From Baylisascaris procyonis (lineage: Eukaryota; Nematoda; Chromadorea; Rhabditida; Ascarididae): 64,000 bases of DNA. The stretch covers positions 1,054,001-1,118,000 of the forward strand of contig JAZARR010000167.1 of assembly GCA_037389465.1 (NCBI GenBank), read 5' to 3'. Position 1 is the stretch's first letter, and every line of letters begins with the position of its first letter. Under the pieces are notes generated by a model, which saw only the letters and a list, made by a program, of their open reading frames with translations, was not told where the DNA came from and searched no databases. The position numbers and the translations under genes were made by a program. Shown here in pieces: positions 37,686 to 49,368 of the stretch.

Positions 37686-39479
37686 ATGTGCCTTCCAACA
37701 AGTCGATTGCTTCCGAAAATCCGCACGTTGTCGTTTATTTCTTCAGCTTGCACCTCATCTTGTGCATCAAAAAGTCGTCTCTGTTTAAGCAATGGTATAT
37801 AGATTATTTCTGATTGCTTAACTTTGCACCCATGCAAATATTAGAAGGTTGTGAATAAGTGGATAGTTCAGAGTTTCTCATTCGACGTTTATAAGACTTT
37901 GCACGAAGTTGATCGATGGCTTTATTGGAGGGAACTTCGAAGAGTATGTTATAGAGCTTGTTTTGTTGAAATCTTTTCATACCTGAAATATTAAGGAGGG
38001 AGCTGAAAGTTTGTGATGACTCGGCAGGTAGTGAGAGATAATTGAAGCATTTTTTTGGAGTTAAATGAAACTGCAGTTGAGGCAAGTTGTAGCAAAAGTA
38101 GTAGCAGGCTAGCTATGACCTTTTGGAACAGTTGAGGGGGGAAGGGGTGGGGATAGAGGAAAGTAAAGGAGCTATCTGATGATTATATCAAACTCGTGAA
38201 TGCTAAAGAAATATCCGAGGTAACTATATAGAAATGGGAATTTCTAACAATGCGATCGGTAATATTACTTTAACAGTTGGTTCAGGAGTAAACAGTAAAA
38301 GTTCTTTTAAAAGTGAATATCTTCAGGAGATGTCGTTGAACCTCGACGTTACTATGCATCTGTTGGTAGTAAAGTGATTGCCGAGAAGGAGGATAAAAGT
38401 TTCATCGAAAGTGATGTTGAAAAATTATGCAAATACGTTTGCATAAATTTCTACATTCAGGGTTCGTTAATATTCGATAGGCAAATTTTCATTTTTCATT
38501 TAATTCGTTGTCTAGCAACTGCACTCTTCATAATTCCTCATAAAAAGCAATTTATAACTGTTTCGAAACGCTGCTATTTGTATAGATCATGCCCATTCAT
38601 TGACTCTCAACGGCTATTTTATAGGTGAAGAGCCAGGCCCAAAAATACTTCCCGATTCGGAATATCCACAGTGGTTGTTCGAACTCGATCTGAGACCACC
38701 TCGTCCACTCGAGGATCTTGATCCTGAAGTTGATGGGTGGCTTTACTGGAGGGAACTTCGAAGGGTATGTCGCAAGGCTTACTTTATTAAAATACTTTCA
38801 TACCTGAAGTACCAGAAAGGAAGAGGTACGGACAGCTAGCATTATGTAGTATTGAACCCGTCTTGAGTATTTAATTAGAAAGCGTCCATGATCACAATGT
38901 TATCAGTGCTTCGCTTCTTGAAGATTTATCTGAACCTTGTAAACGAGTTTTAAACTGCTTATTTTTGCTTTTTTTTTCCACATCGTAGCCTGTCATTCAA
39001 TGTATTTCTAAGCGCATATTGAGCATATTTCTTTGTAGGCGTTAAGTTTTATTTACATATAATGCATCTAAGTTTATTAGGAATACAATGCGTATATTTG
39101 CTATTCCTATAGCAAAGGTTTATGAGGGCATTATTTGCGCTTAGCTGATAAGCAGTTTATTAATCTTGTCGTCTCCTTTCTCCCATACCACTTATAGCGT
39201 TATTTGCAAGCTTTTGCAGTGATTACATCTCGAAGGAAGGATAATTTGAAAGGAGAGAAGATGCAATATTTTTGCAAGCTTATACCAACTTTAAAATATT
39301 CTCTTGAGATATTGACTTTTTTTTTCTTGCTATGTGAATGTGACATTGTTTTATAGAGGCAAGTGCAACAAGCAAGACGTTTTGCAAAATTGAGGACACG
39401 TTTTCTGCATCTACAGAATTCACCGTCGATGAAAAAGAGTGGTGGAATCAGTTATAAACCGGCACCAATTGAAAGCTAA
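37686..39479 (+). CDS. mrpl-54: Mitochondrial ribosomal protein mL54
   Basis: Complete four-exon gene: 37686-37794, 38327-38461, 38625-38764 and 39357-39479, encoding 168 residues with all phases matching. mL54 is a small protein of the large subunit of the mitochondrial ribosome. The family's signature is clear at residues 91-102 (PDSEYPQWLFEL) and in the following PPRPLEDLDPE and YWRELRR, closely like animal mL54 (PDxEYPxWLF, then a short linker to YWRxLRK). The N terminus (about 36 residues, rich in Arg, Ser and Cys without acidic residues: PTSRLLPKIRTLSFISSA) fits a mitochondrial import signal. The C-terminal exon is basic (RQVQQARRFAKLRTRF). The ATG lies 46 bp behind a strong acceptor (cattttcag, ending 37640), a likely trans-splice site. 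Intron 1 carries a partial copy of exon 3. Confidence 0.93.
37905..38003 (+). pseudogene. Degenerate copy of mL54 exon 3 inside mL54 intron 1
   Basis: The stretch resembles 38726-38825, the 3' half of exon 3 plus the start of intron 3, at roughly 80% identity by eye. Shared strings include ggagggaacttcgaag, gtatgt and tttcatacctgaa. The copy keeps a reading frame for EVDRWLYWRELRR followed by a GTATGT donor, on the same strand as the parent. No matching acceptor or 5' half of exon 3 is present, so it is probably not used. It points to a local duplication. Confidence 0.75.
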
Positions 39480-39654
39480 ATGGATCAGTGGCAATGTTTT
39501 TTATTCATAATTGCTGCAAAAATTTGCATAATTTTTGCAAATGGCATTCGCAGAATTCATCGTTAGATATTCCTCAAATCCATCTTTGTTTTGACTCACA
39601 TTTTTTTGAGCAGAGTTTATTTTCTTCCAGACAAATGGGTGTCAAGTAGGTAAA

Positions 39655-39660
39655 AATAAA
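39655..39660 (+). terminator. Candidate poly(A) signal of mL54
   Basis: AATAAA 175 bp after the mL54 stop codon; another lies at 39876-39881. Either could be used. Confidence 0.4.
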
Positions 39661-40492
39661 CATTCGTATTACCAATGGAGTTCCCAAAGCACTAAAACCG
39701 TCGAAGTTTTTTATACGGTAAAGTAATTTAGAAATGATTCATACGACAACGCAATGAAGAATACAGAAGAAGAATAGCCAACACCGTTTGTATCGTTTGC
39801 GGTCCTGACAACTTCTTTTAAGAAGTATTGCTGCTGTTGACATATATCTCAATGGTTTCATGATATTTGTTGATGAATAAATATGAAGCTTGGAAATGCA
39901 CACTATATGGAACCTAGTTCTCGATGCATTTCTAGCGATTTCTACGCTAGCCTTTCAGTTAAGGATACCAGGAAGTTCAAAAATTGAGGGGAGGGGAGGA
40001 AGGAGGAACTCAACTTTAAAGAATATAGATGGATGCTAAAATTCCAAAAATGCAGCATCGAAAAGCGTGACAGTTTCCATAGTTCTGCATATTTTACCGC
40101 TGATTTTCCTTACGAACCGCCTAATCTTTCGTTGGCCAGGAAAGACAAATCCGATCGTTCCGATTTTCGGCATCCGAGGATTAGGGGACTGAACTGCTAA
40201 TCCATCTATTCCTCATCCTTTTCCATCTCCCGCATTTAACATACCAAAAATTGTATCACTTCAAATAGCCAGTCTATCCATGTGGTCAGTGCCAAAAATC
40301 ACTTCAGCTTAGGTAACGACAAATAAAGCACTTATCACGGCTAAATTGGTGTTTTTAAAGAGACTGAATGTGATCATCGGTCGTCACTCACCTTCTACAT
40401 TCAGAAAACCATCGTTTTTGATGCGCAAACAAATATAGATTGCTAAGACTTTGCGTGGCTGACCGACTCGAAGAGCAAAGTTTCACCCTTAC

Positions 40493-41524
40493 AGATATTG
40501 TCCGAAGATGTCTTCCCCAGACGACGCTGGGATTGAAGATTTCGCCACGCGATGCAACTAACTGCTGAGCTAAGTGTGTGTAACTGGAGATTGGTATTTG
40601 GAGGAGGGAAGCAGAGAAGTGTTAAAGGAGCGATTGGGATGAGGGGGAGGAGGGGAGGGGTGAGGAGCATTGTCGTCTCTATCGGTGAGGGAAAGCCGAT
40701 ATTTTCGGTCGTCATAATTTTCCTTCCGAAACCTTTTTTTGTAGTACGCTGCCTGTATAACTACGCTGCAAAACGTTGCTTTTTTAGCCTTACTCGATTG
40801 AACTGATACGGTGGGAAACGTCCCCCTTACTCCTTTTATGAAAGTGGTGCAAAGACGGGGGTTTTCATCGACCTTGGAATAGATGGAGTTCTAAAATTGT
40901 TGGAATAATTGGAGTCCTGACATTTTAAATAGATGTTCTAAACTAGTGGATGAAGTGCGCACTGTATAGTTATGTTTGTGCATCATTTAACGAATTATTT
41001 CCGCATAATCGAGAATTAAACAGTCAATAGAAAGAAAAGGGGTATCAGCGTTTCATTGTAGAGCTTATTTTGTTGACTGTCTTCTTTATTAATGGCAAGA
41101 TTAATCCTTAAGCAGATATTCCCATCTTTTCAAGGAGGAGCTTGGCACTTCCAATAAGTCAACTCCGGAGCAGTCAAATAGATGCCTAATTTATGCCACG
41201 TTCCTGATGACGAGGTAGTTTCCGGTTATTCTATGAAGTTTCGTGCGTACAAGCCCATATGTTGCAATGCTGTTTTTACCTTGGGGAAGTCAACTTATAG
41301 GCAAAAGCGAGTAGTCGTCCATACCTAAGTCTATCGTGAAAGTACAACCTTTCTTGTATGGTCCGTAATGCTGCAGTTCCTCCTGTATGCCGCTGTCCGT
41401 GCCGGCTTCCTCCACTGTTCTTATACAGCAGGAGACTTGGCCTTCTGCAGTTTTTTGTACTGGCTTCTTTAATGATCCCCGCCTTTGAAAGCTGCTTCGA
41501 TATGGGCAGTTGTTCAAATGGTTG
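40493..41524 (-). CDS. Candidate two-exon fragment, unknown product (partial)
   Basis: Two minus-strand exons, 41524-41325 (donor GTATGG, ends phase 1) and 40561-40493 (acceptor ttagctcagcag, 2-base lead, donor GTAAGG), join through a Val codon. The first encodes a polar peptide with a kinase-site-like RRGSLKKP and YGPYKKGCTFTIDL; the second is basic (NLQSQRRLGKTSSDN). Codon composition and splice sites look genuine, but the opposite strand is open over the first exon, the first acceptor (aataattaag) is weak, and the second exon could also be read in another phase. Exons on either side were not found. No family was recognised. Confidence 0.35.
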
Positions 41525-42313
41525 CTTAATTATTGCCAGGTATAGTCTTATATAGGACTGCCGATCAAGGTTAAGGGCTATCTACAAGAAATTGCAAGGT
41601 TGCAGCTTAAGCCATGCGTGCAATGACTGCAGTCCAACTGCTCATAGCATTGTATTTGTCTTTTTTTATGCTTTCCGTTTGATGCAGTCTATTGCTAAAC
41701 AGAGATAGCAGCATCTAATGTTATCAGTGCTTATCACTGATAGGCGAACCCGCCCCCGTGTGGTTTTTCATAGCAAATGGTTTCACATCATCTTCATCCC
41801 AATATTATCACAATGAAAGTAATGAAATATTATGCTATGATTCGATGATGCTAATCAGCAACCCACATATACCGACTTTGCTATTCGAATGGCACAATTC
41901 ACTTTATGAAATGGGTAGTACTCTGGAGTCAGATTTAAACGTCTCGAACATGTGAAACACCACCATAGGCATCATAAGTACGTAAAGCTCTAGTAATAAC
42001 TCGTTCCTGGATACTGGACCTCTTATGCATCACATTCTGATCTATTATGCGGTATTGTCCGACCTGTTCTTCGGAACACACCATACAATTTGGAGGACCA
42101 CAATATCCACAATTTTAAAAGAGAACGAAAGAAAAACTTGAGAGGCGGATTTATGTATGATATCAGCATTCAGTAATTAATAATCAACTATGTTTCTATT
42201 CATCGTTCCATCCACTCAAGTTGGGTGATATTATGAATTGTTCACAATCATTTCTCAAGAATTTTATTCCTTTTACCTATACGATTCCAATATGTTCTTC
42301 GATTGATGCATTT

Positions 42314-42680
42314 TCAGCAACTCAATTTGAAGGGATCGTCGAGAGTTTTGATCTCTTCCATCAAATGCAAAAACATAACGAAAAATATCGGTGCAATAAA
42401 GATCCTTTCGATCTGCAATTACAATGCGAAACATACAATTCAGCTCCACCTATCCCATCTGCAATCATACTGCAGACACGTACAGTTGGTCTTTTATATT
42501 GGTGTTTGTACATGACCTTTAACACAATGAGGTCTGTCGATCATACAAATTGCGTGGTACTTTGATATAATTTCTGGGTGGTGTTAATTCATGCAAATTG
42601 CACATTTTCTTGCTATGCAATGCAGTGCCTTTGATCGTGCGATTATTTCTGCTGTATTGTTTTCTTAACGTTCCAACATG
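42314..42680 (-). CDS. Candidate 3' end of a minus-strand gene, unknown product
   Basis: Two exons, 42680-42561 and 42412-42314, join in phase 0 (donor GTACCA, acceptor attgtaattgcag) and end at TGA. The first encodes a basic peptide (RKQYSRNNRTIKGTALHSKK); the second a hydrophobic then acidic tail (IAPIFFVMFLHLMEEIKTL). A 114-codon frame lies on the opposite strand across the second exon, so the orientation is uncertain. If the donor is ignored, the first exon runs to its own stop at 42519. No family was recognised. Confidence 0.3.
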
Positions 42681-44717
42681 CTGTAATAATGATGGAAATG
42701 CTTTAAAAGTAGGGGCAAACCAGTAACAAAATTGATGATATTTGAGATGATTCATAAGTTTTTTTTGATAACAGAAAAGTACCTTCACAAATTATGCAAA
42801 AAAAAAGTTGAGAAAATGCTTACACATCATTGATATTATTGCTAATGACGTTCTTTGTAACGTTTCTTTAAGCAAATGAAGTTCTTCATGCAAATGTTGA
42901 AAAATGCCTTCGTTAAGCTCACATTTCTTTTATCGATCCGATTTTAGACTACAAAAAGTCAGCGCTTGCAGGTACAAAGCTAAAGGACAAGTGAGCATTA
43001 CCTGATATGTTCAGGTGACATAAAAAACAATCAAAAGACAAAACGCTTATCAGTGCGGCTATGTTTATTTTTGTTGTGTGTGGATCGAATCTTAGAGTTC
43101 ACTTTCATTGAAGGTGTCATATTTCATGTGAACTTTCATTCATAGTTCCTTTTTCATTACATTTCTTCCGAAGATATAGTTTATCAAATCATTGATAGAT
43201 ACGAAGTATTTCTATAGCGATATCTGAATGTTTAGGAAAGGTATCTAAAAATTTTTCCATTTCCGGAAGAACGATGCAGAAGCTAGTTGACAGCTTGATA
43301 GCGTTACTAAAATTCAGGTGCAAGTGATGCTTTCAGGTGGAAAAATTTCAGGATGATATATCCCTGTTCTGTCAATTAGAACTGCAGTAACGATGAGAAC
43401 CTGATCTATCCTAAGATTTGATAAATTTAAAATATCTAGACGAGCCCTTGCCTGCTCATTTTATCAGATACAAATAGAGCGATTTGTATGGCACGATACA
43501 GCCACATCGATAGCAATTAACATTCACGTTATCGTTATACGTTCAGGACCGCAAATAAATTGTCACTTTTTATTTCCCTAGAATTTTTTTTTTTTTTTAG
43601 ATGGAAGTGCACCTTCTGTTCAAATACAATTTTGGTATGAAGAAATTTAATTTTTGAGCCCAAAAAAATTGTGGCGGAAGTATACAGCTTGATTCCAACT
43701 CCATCGAATTAGTATATAGTAATTTTTTTGTGAAGAAATGCGAGAATTTCGAATTCGTTTCAGTGGTCCCCTAGATGTATAATGATTTTATTTGTTGAAA
43801 ATTTGCTTTCGTGGAATTCACGATGGGAATACTGAAGAGTTTCTATCATAAAATAAGAGCATAAAACCCTCATAATTCAGCATAATATTTGATGGCTGAC
43901 AGCATGTGCAATATGCAAGCTTTGTGAAGAATATTCTCTTACGTCTAACGAAAGCATATCGGCGTTTATAAATAGATAAGAGACAGATGAAGCCAGGGTC
44001 GTTGTTTGCATCAAGCTGGCACTTCATAAGCAACAAACAATAGCGGCACCCCACTCGCTCTCACAGCCTCATCGCTTCACAGCAACAATAAATCTAAGTG
44101 TTGCCCGCATATGCAGCCAACTGCACACAAAACTATTGCGGTGAATATTGGCGCGCTTTGTCTGTTTCTCTGAATATACGGTAGTTTCTCTGCTTTATGA
44201 CAACTGCTTATGTCAATATCGATGTTATTCATGTTTACGGTCATGGAGTTGGCCACTCAATGGTCATTGAATGGTCATTGAATGCGATGTGTCTATCATC
44301 TTCTTGTGTGAGTAAAAGAATAGCGATGATGATTCCATGTTTTTAGCAACACGTACTGAACAGCTCTGTTGCCAAATTACGTGAGCGCATTTGCCATTAT
44401 CGCTTTAAAACTTTTCCATGAAAGCATCACATTCCTTCATTTCTCCTCCCAAAACATTTCATCTCAGCTGCAGTGGAAATTAAAATTTGCAAAAATTATA
44501 CAACGAAGCAATATCCTAAATTAAAGGAATTAACAAAATGCTCAACCGGAAACCGTTTCCAACATTTATGGTGCTAACCTAATATGCTACGAATAGAATC
44601 AAATATTGCTTGCCATGCTTATGCGTTTTTAAATATCTTCATATCGGAGTTGTTCTTTTTTTGAATCAATGAAATTCTGACTGCACACCTATCCAAATAC
44701 TATTGAAGATAGCTAGC
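42681..44717. other. No supported gene
   Basis: Only isolated pieces are seen: a plus-strand frame at 43339-43390 behind an acceptor gatgctttcag (VEKFQDDISLFCQLEL) and a minus-strand open frame at 43818-44054. Neither could be linked to another exon. Confidence 0.3.
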
Positions 44718-45176
44718 CTACTTAAGTAACAAAAATTTTGGCGAATATTTTTGAATTTTTTCAAAAAAAAAATCTGCTAAACGCTCCAAAAAGATAAGCT
44801 GTTTACGAAGAAAAGCCTGCTCTTGATAGATGGAATACCGTCGAACTAAATCTGAAACACCATTAGGTTGCATTAATATCATTGATAACGAGCTTAAAAC
44901 TTGAAATTCCACCTTGCACTCGCTCAAAACGTTTTGATATGCCGCTATGATGAATCGGCTCTTGTCAGGTGCGTTAATTCGACAGGTGTATGTCAAGAAA
45001 CTTTGAACTTAAGTTGGACCTTCGAAAAGACTTTTGTGTGATTTTACGAGAGTGATTATAGATCGTGAAGAAGGGCGATAAAATGGCGGTATTTGTGGCA
45101 TAAGATAGAGATTTGCATCGCAACTCGTTATAAGGTCGACGTGAAGGGCATTACACTGATTAAGATCGCCTAACAT
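44718..45176 (-). CDS. Candidate two-exon gene, helical orphan protein, 123 residues
   Basis: Proposed exons 45176-45048 and 44960-44718 on the minus strand, joined in phase 0 by an 87-bp intron (donor GTAAAA, acceptor ctgacaag). The C-terminal 80 residues are strongly helical and amphipathic (SIYQEQAFLRKQLIFLERL, FFFEKIQKYSP). The N-terminal part contains PQIPPFYRPSSRS. The frame is in fact open straight through the proposed intron apart from one TAA (45016-45014), so an alternative is a single frame broken by one stop. The ATG at 45176 has an in-frame stop two codons upstream. No family was recognised. Confidence 0.45.
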
Positions 45177-45520
45177 GCATTACAAGTATGAGCATTGATG
45201 ACCGCTATTTTTTCCTTGATTTCCTCTCAACCTACACAACTCACTCATATTTATCTAACTCTTATTTAGTTCATTAATTTAGTTTCATTTTTCAACCAAT
45301 TTACCTATTGAAGCAACTCAAGTACGGGCAATTTTTCCTCTCGAAATACCATTAAAAACATCGCTGAATTAATTTCAATGCAGCTAAAATTTTTTCCTGA
45401 TTTCATATTACCGGAAAATTTTCGACCCGCTTTTGATTCATGATCCAGATTAGGAATCAACATAATTTTTGTGAATAGTTAGGCTCAACAGGTAACAGCC
45501 ACAATTACCTTTACGTTTAG

Positions 45521-45854
45521 ATAATAAGCTGCATCAAAGAAACGTTGTAATCGAACAACTTTACACTGTCATACTAATGTTGAAACCATTTGTTGTGATG
45601 TGATGTTTTTATTGAATGCTTCTCTGCTCGTCTATTAGACTTTCGCAAATCACCGGTGAATAGGGGGTAAAAACTTCTATATTCATACAAAATACTGTTC
45701 AATATTGCTGCCATATGATATACTGTTCAATATTCATTTATTCGCCTTTTTTGTTTAAAGAAAACCGTAATAGAGGTAGTGGGTTTCACTATTTACTTAT
45801 TTACTTATTTATTTATTTATATATATATATTTATTTATTTATTTATTCATTTAC

Positions 45855-45885
<31 letters not shown>

Positions 45886-45942
45886 TTTTTCTATTTATCT
45901 ACTTATTTATTTATTTACTTATTTATTTATTCATTTATTTGC

Positions 45943-46001
<59 letters not shown>

Positions 46002-46527
46002 TCTATTGAAAAAAGGGTTCTATATTTGTAAGAATGCTTTTAAGCGAGTTTTATAATTTTTTTGAAGACAGGGTCCCATAAGTGATAAAATGCTTTCACC
46101 TCCGAAGTTATAGTTATTCTCGCTTGTACGGTTCAGGCTTTTGTGCATCATGTATTTTGTTTGCTTTTTTTTTTAAACTTCACGTATGGAATTTTGTCAC
46201 TGAACATTTTTTCTTTTTTTTTCTAACTCATCAGAAGCAAACACTATATGCTTGTTTTTATTAGGCAATTGCAAGCAAGTTTGTTAATGACGCATATGTT
46301 AAAAAATAATTTCATCGTCTGAACCACAATTTCAGTCTTTCAAAATTGTTATTGAAAAATATGGGAAAAAATTTGAATAAAATGAGCAATGAAAACTGTG
46401 ATATATGCTTATCGATTTACAGTTACGACGCCAACTGTTGAATGCTGTCACTAACGCAGCTGTACAGAGCAACTTGTTTGCAAAATTCTTTCAAGCAAAA
46501 AAATCGGTGCTGCGAAATAAATCCTAA
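45521..46527 (+). CDS. Candidate last two exons of a + gene, unknown product
   Basis: Exon 45521-45594 (acceptor ttacgtttag, 2-base lead, donor GTGATG) joins exon 46423-46527 (acceptor tcgatttacag) in phase 0, ending at TAA 46525-46527. The last exon encodes a helical basic C terminus (RRQLLNAVTNAAVQSNLF, then AKKSVLRNKS); AATAAA overlaps its end (46515-46520). The intron would contain the long ATTT microsatellite. The last exon is the better supported of the two. Opposite-strand and alternative-phase frames overlap it. Upstream exons were not found. Confidence 0.35.
45790..46003. repeat. (ATTT)n tetranucleotide microsatellite
   Basis: About 214 bp of ATTT/TTTA repeats with occasional C substitutions (acttattt, tcattt). 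Frames across it give Leu-Phe-Ile-Tyr-rich peptides that are artefacts of the repeat. Confidence 0.95.
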
Positions 46528-49220
46528 TTTTAGGTCAGGAAGTACCATCAAAAAATGTGTGGTACTCAATTTTAGGAAATTTGCCGAGAGGGGGAGAATA
46601 TCAGAAACCATCCATCGAAAAGCTCGAAAGTGTGTACCTCAAACAAAAAAGTGCGGTTGCTCTGATGAGTTGCGGGGGGCTGTAGGACGGTGATGCGATC
46701 TGCAATGTGATGTGGCACTATCGTTTGTTCTCCTAATCATCACTTTTCACGTTTGCCCCCCAAAAATGTGATTGACCCATATCGCATCGTGCCCGTCCCC
46801 AAAGAACACTTGTAGCGACATGTTGATCGTGCCTACTGATAACTCCGCATTCATACACCTGAATTTTCCACACCTACGCACAACAGGATATCCTTCATTC
46901 TATTCTAAAATAAGACCTTTTTATAATTTAATTTCACTCTGTAATTTCTTTCTCCCAATAATTTCCTTTTGGGGAGAACTTTGTTGAGGTATCTCGCACT
47001 AATATTAGCAGTAATTTAGTTGTTATAGTAGATTTTTCACTCCACGTGACGGACGAAAACAAGCTAGGAGCGAGCCTCTAACTCAACCTGCTATTCATTT
47101 ATTGCCTCAGTGGTACTCGGATTACGCTTCATCCAGCTCCTAATTTCTCAGCTACTTTAGCGTTTTTATGCAAATGACAAATTTTTTCTTCAAAGACCAT
47201 TTATTGTGGAGGAAAGTGAGGAGGAAAACATAGAGGATTGTGGTCCTTGAATATAGACAGCTGCAGCATTAGAATGAAATCACTTTATGATGCAAAACAT
47301 CATACAGTTTGACCGAGTTCGGTTGTTTGCTTGCACAACTCCCTTGTCTTGATTACCATCCCTTAATATCAGTTAAATCTCCTTATGAATTTAGCATTCT
47401 GTAGATGAAGAAGAATTGCAGTACAATAATATCAGTATCGCGCACTACCACAGCCAAATAGAATGTAGTCGTAGAGGATTAAATTTGCATAAACACCTTG
47501 GGCGAAGGTCTTCCTTCAATCGCTTTTAAATAATGTTTGAAGGTTTTGATCGTTTACTGCACAAAACTCGCTGCACATTCGAGGATCGTTTCTTTGAAAT
47601 TCCAAAAACTATCTAAAAGGATTACATTTGTAGTTTGATTCATAGGTCGATTTTAACAGCATATCGAGATAAGATAAGATATCGCTCATCACGAAACAAT
47701 TTTAACTTCAACATTAGTCGTGAAATTTTTAAAACAATAAAGAAATCTTAGAGTTTAAAATTAAAAGTATATTCCTGCTCCCTTAAGTAAAATATCTATT
47801 ATATAGGCTCATAATCAATCAGTGCTCATTCCATGACGCTTCAATAAGGTCGTATTTTTATCACATTCAAAAGTATCGTTTGCTAGCACTTTTATCCGCT
47901 CATATAACATTTATTAATAGGATCTGAATAAATTCAGTAAATATTCCACATCATGCAGTACATACAGAACAATTTCTTTTTTAATTTAATGCAAATACCC
48001 TCTTTTCTTATGTGGGTAAAAAAGCTCGAAAGGTTGACATATTGTACCATAAGATGACTCATATATAATTAAACTTTATTAAACACCGCTCATCGATAGC
48101 TTTTTGGGCTCATCACAACGCACGTACTTTATTGTTGTGTGCCATTTGCATGAATCATAATTCCTCTTGCGTATTGCTTGTCACTTTATAACTAACGAAG
48201 CAATAATAGGTTAATATCCTTTTATTAAATGAATATTATCTTTTGTATTTACTGAATTTATATAAACGTCTCTGAAGTAAGTAAGTGACGGAAAAAATAT
48301 TTTATCGGTTCTAGTAATAAGTATTTCTATTGCTAATATCAATAACTGTGCAAATTGCGGTTTTTTCATATAATTGTATCTTGCAACGTATGAAAGTATT
48401 TCAACGTCTTTAGATATTTCAATTTTATTTTATTATAGAGATATTTTCATGAACACATTGTAATTTGCATAATTGTAATATGCAATTATGCAAAAATAAC
48501 CAACAATATAACACCTCTATAGTCACAGCAAAATCTACTGAGAAAATAAATAAAGTATCGAAAAAGCATTGGTGCCCGGCCATGGTCATTATAAGTGTGT
48601 TCTATGAATTTCTTGAACTTAATCAATTAAGTTGTTCGTTTAACACGAGCTAGGTACATATATTCTGTAAAATTTGAATTTGGCCCTCCTTCTTTTACAA
48701 TCCTCACAAACAAATATAATGCTTGCATTATTCACCTCTGTATATATCAATAGGTGAATGCAAATATTTATGTGAATTCATTTCAGCATTAAATTGAAAT
48801 TCATTAAACCATTCATATACTTCTTCACTTTACTCTATTCCCAACTGCTCAACTTGAAAGAAAAAGTGATCGCTTAGTTCGAGCTTTTTTAAGCAGTAAT
48901 AATTTTTGATGGATTTCTGTGTGAAGATCTGTATTCTTCGAATTTCAGTCCCTTTATTCGGCCGGACCGTTTCACGAAGACCGCTGATCTACACTATCCT
49001 ATTGATTCGCCAAAACAAATGAAATAATCGTGGCTTGATAATTGCACCAAATTTGCCACTGATCTAACTTCTTAGTGCTCTTAATCCGTGCGGATTACTG
49101 TGGTTGAAGATAGAAAACACTAGCGCATTGGGGAGTATGTCTATAGATTACTGTAGTGAGACGGTAATCGCACGTAAGGCGCCAAAAACGTAGTTTCACT
49201 GAGACAGTACAGCGACAGCT

Positions 49221-49368
49221 GGGTTGATGCTAATCGCTTTTACACTCTATAAAGTGGCCGCCACACCGTGCAACTGAGAGCATTGCTGACAGCTGTACTT
49301 TGGCCCAGCTCTCTGCCTCTCTATGAACCATCTTCGAGGGGTATCACAACAGCGATTAGCCTCACCCC
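49221..49368. repeat. GC-richer inverted-repeat (hairpin) element
   Basis: Arms gggttgatgctaatcgct (49221-49238) and agcgattagcctcacccc (49351-49368) are inverted copies matching at 16 of 18 positions by eye. Inside, agtacagc (about 49206) and gctgtact (about 49292) add a second inverted pair just offset. The element is richer in GC than its surroundings. It could be a small non-autonomous mobile element or a structured RNA; no flanking target duplication was identified. Confidence 0.45.

Noticed and set aside
37804..38085. 93-codon minus-strand frame within mL54 intron 1
   Set aside because: It lies antisense to the degenerate exon-3 copy and has no splice or start context.
41050..41080. 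Possible third copy of the mL54 intron 3 sequence
   Set aside because: Only about 20 bp (tgtagagcttattttgttga) resemble the copy in intron 1; the flanks do not align, so it may be chance.
45715..46056. 113-codon frame rich in Leu, Phe, Ile and Tyr
   Set aside because: It translates the ATTT microsatellite; frames stay open only because the repeat lacks stop codons.
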